A stretch of 64,000 nt of DNA from Sarcina sp034439435 (lineage in GTDB: Bacteria > Bacillota > Clostridia > Clostridiales > Clostridiaceae): NCBI RefSeq assembly GCF_034439435.1, contig NZ_JAPCKJ010000001.1, positions 186,001 to 250,000 on the forward strand, given 5' to 3'. Below the pieces are notes generated by a model. The model was not told the origin of the DNA. It saw nothing but the letters and a program-made list of their open reading frames with translations, and did no database searches. This document shows, in pieces, positions 63,618-64,000 of this stretch. Each line of letters begins with the position of its first letter. Positions within the stretch are counted from its first letter, which is position 1. A program made the position numbers and the translations under genes.

Positions 63618-64000
63618 ATGACTAAACGTACAAAAACACCAAACTATATAAAAATAGCTATTGATATAGCTAATAGAGTTTTAAATAATGATTTTGAAGA
63701 AGGAAGTAAAATTACAGGTCGTACAACATTAGTTAGCATATATAAGGTTTCTCCAGAAACTATAAGACGTTCAGTGGCTTTGCTTAAAGATATGAATGTA
63801 GTGTCTGTTAATGAAAAGAGTGGCATAATAATAAATAGTAAAGAAAGTGCTAAGGATTTTTTAAGTAAGTTTAAGACTCAATCTGACTTCACAACACTTA
63901 GTAATGACACTTATAAAATATTAAAGGCTAAGATGGAATTGGACAAGCAGCTTGAAGAAAATATAGAAAATATGATTGAATTTGCTACTCAACTTAGGAA
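63618..64000 (+). CDS. GntR-type regulator with coiled coil (BusR-like), N-terminal part
   Basis: 127 codons before the right edge; the gene is incomplete. Winged helix at about 8-75 with ITGRTTLVSIYKVSPETIRR, typical of GntR proteins. A short helix-rich coiled-coil stretch follows (KILKAKMELDKQLEENIENM). GntR HTH plus coiled coil plus an RCK_C domain is the layout of the c-di-AMP receptor BusR, which controls osmolyte uptake. The RCK_C part would lie beyond the window, so this is a suggestion. Confidence 0.75.
   Translation, partial: MTKRTKTPNYIKIAIDIANRVLNNDFEEGSKITGRTTLVSIYKVSPETIRRSVALLKDMNVVSVNEKSGIIINSKESAKDFLSKFKTQSDFTTLSNDTYKILKAKMELDKQLEENIENMIEFATQLR

Overview
The window is low-GC, Gram-positive, spore-former chromosome. 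Gene content points to Clostridium perfringens or a very close relative: a 321-residue GH25 cortex-lytic muramidase without signal peptide (SleM), a prkA-yhbH-spoVR sporulation cluster, cggR-gap next to rpoN, the cblT/cblS alpha-ribazole salvage pair, and a large CBM32/cohesin/Fn3 modular GH20 glycosidase. The species call is inference from these families and base composition. I see no phage, insertion sequence, CRISPR array, tRNA or rRNA. This is mostly core chromosome, with its novelty in leaders, intergenic repeats and a few unknown proteins.

Layout. 1-3.1 kb: gap (cut by the window edge), its regulator cggR and rpoN, all on the minus strand. 3.2-5.1 kb: cblT-cblS behind a cobalamin riboswitch with its own terminator. 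5.2-12.3 kb (minus): BMP-type lipoprotein, degV, trmL, HAD phosphatase, VanW protein, sleM, ddl. 12.5-14.8 kb: an orphan membrane histidine kinase. 15-18.3 kb: an EamA transporter, then queG-plsC-nth. 18.4-20.1 kb: cysK-cysE behind a cysteine T-box. 20.2-21.7 kb: a soluble MgtE_N/CBS protein preceded by a 36-codon leader ORF and two mutually exclusive RNA hairpins. 21.8-24 kb: a three-gene polar amino acid ABC importer. 24-27.6 kb: unknown lipoprotein and membrane protein, lipid kinase, pssA, small helical protein. 27.7-34 kb: prkA-yhbH-spoVR and recQ. 34.2-36.6 kb: thiD-thiM-thiE behind a TPP riboswitch. 36.8-46.8 kb: patatin, then a galactose block (LacI-type regulator, mglBAC, galM, galK, galT). 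47-53.5 kb: nucleoside kinase, DUF421/DUF4363 pair, fba, nucleoid-associated protein, CYTH protein, flavodoxin-like protein. 53.6-58.9 kb: five-SH3 NlpC/P60 endopeptidase, small unknowns, ybaK, P-loop kinase, RNase Z. 59-63.4 kb: secreted GH20. 63.6 kb to the edge: start of a GntR-type regulator.

How the parts work together. The galactose block forms a pathway: the Mgl ABC importer brings galactose in, GalM interconverts anomers, GalK phosphorylates and GalT transfers UMP, with candidate shared operator sites at the mgl and gal promoters. Four salvage or metabolite-responsive units carry cis-acting RNA: cobalamin, TPP, cysteine T-box, and the proposed leader-peptide switch. The leader switch is the most likely undescribed system here. 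Its peptide starts with acidic residues and a proline, as in the Mg2+-responsive MgtL peptides, and a pyrimidine tract at its end can pair either inside the leader or with the Shine-Dalgarno of the downstream Mg2+-sensor-domain gene.

Several start codons were moved inward from the longest reading frame on Shine-Dalgarno evidence (cggR, rpoN, cysE, yhbH, thiD, galM, the nucleoside kinase, DUF421, fba, the nucleoid-associated protein, the flavodoxin-like protein and GH20).
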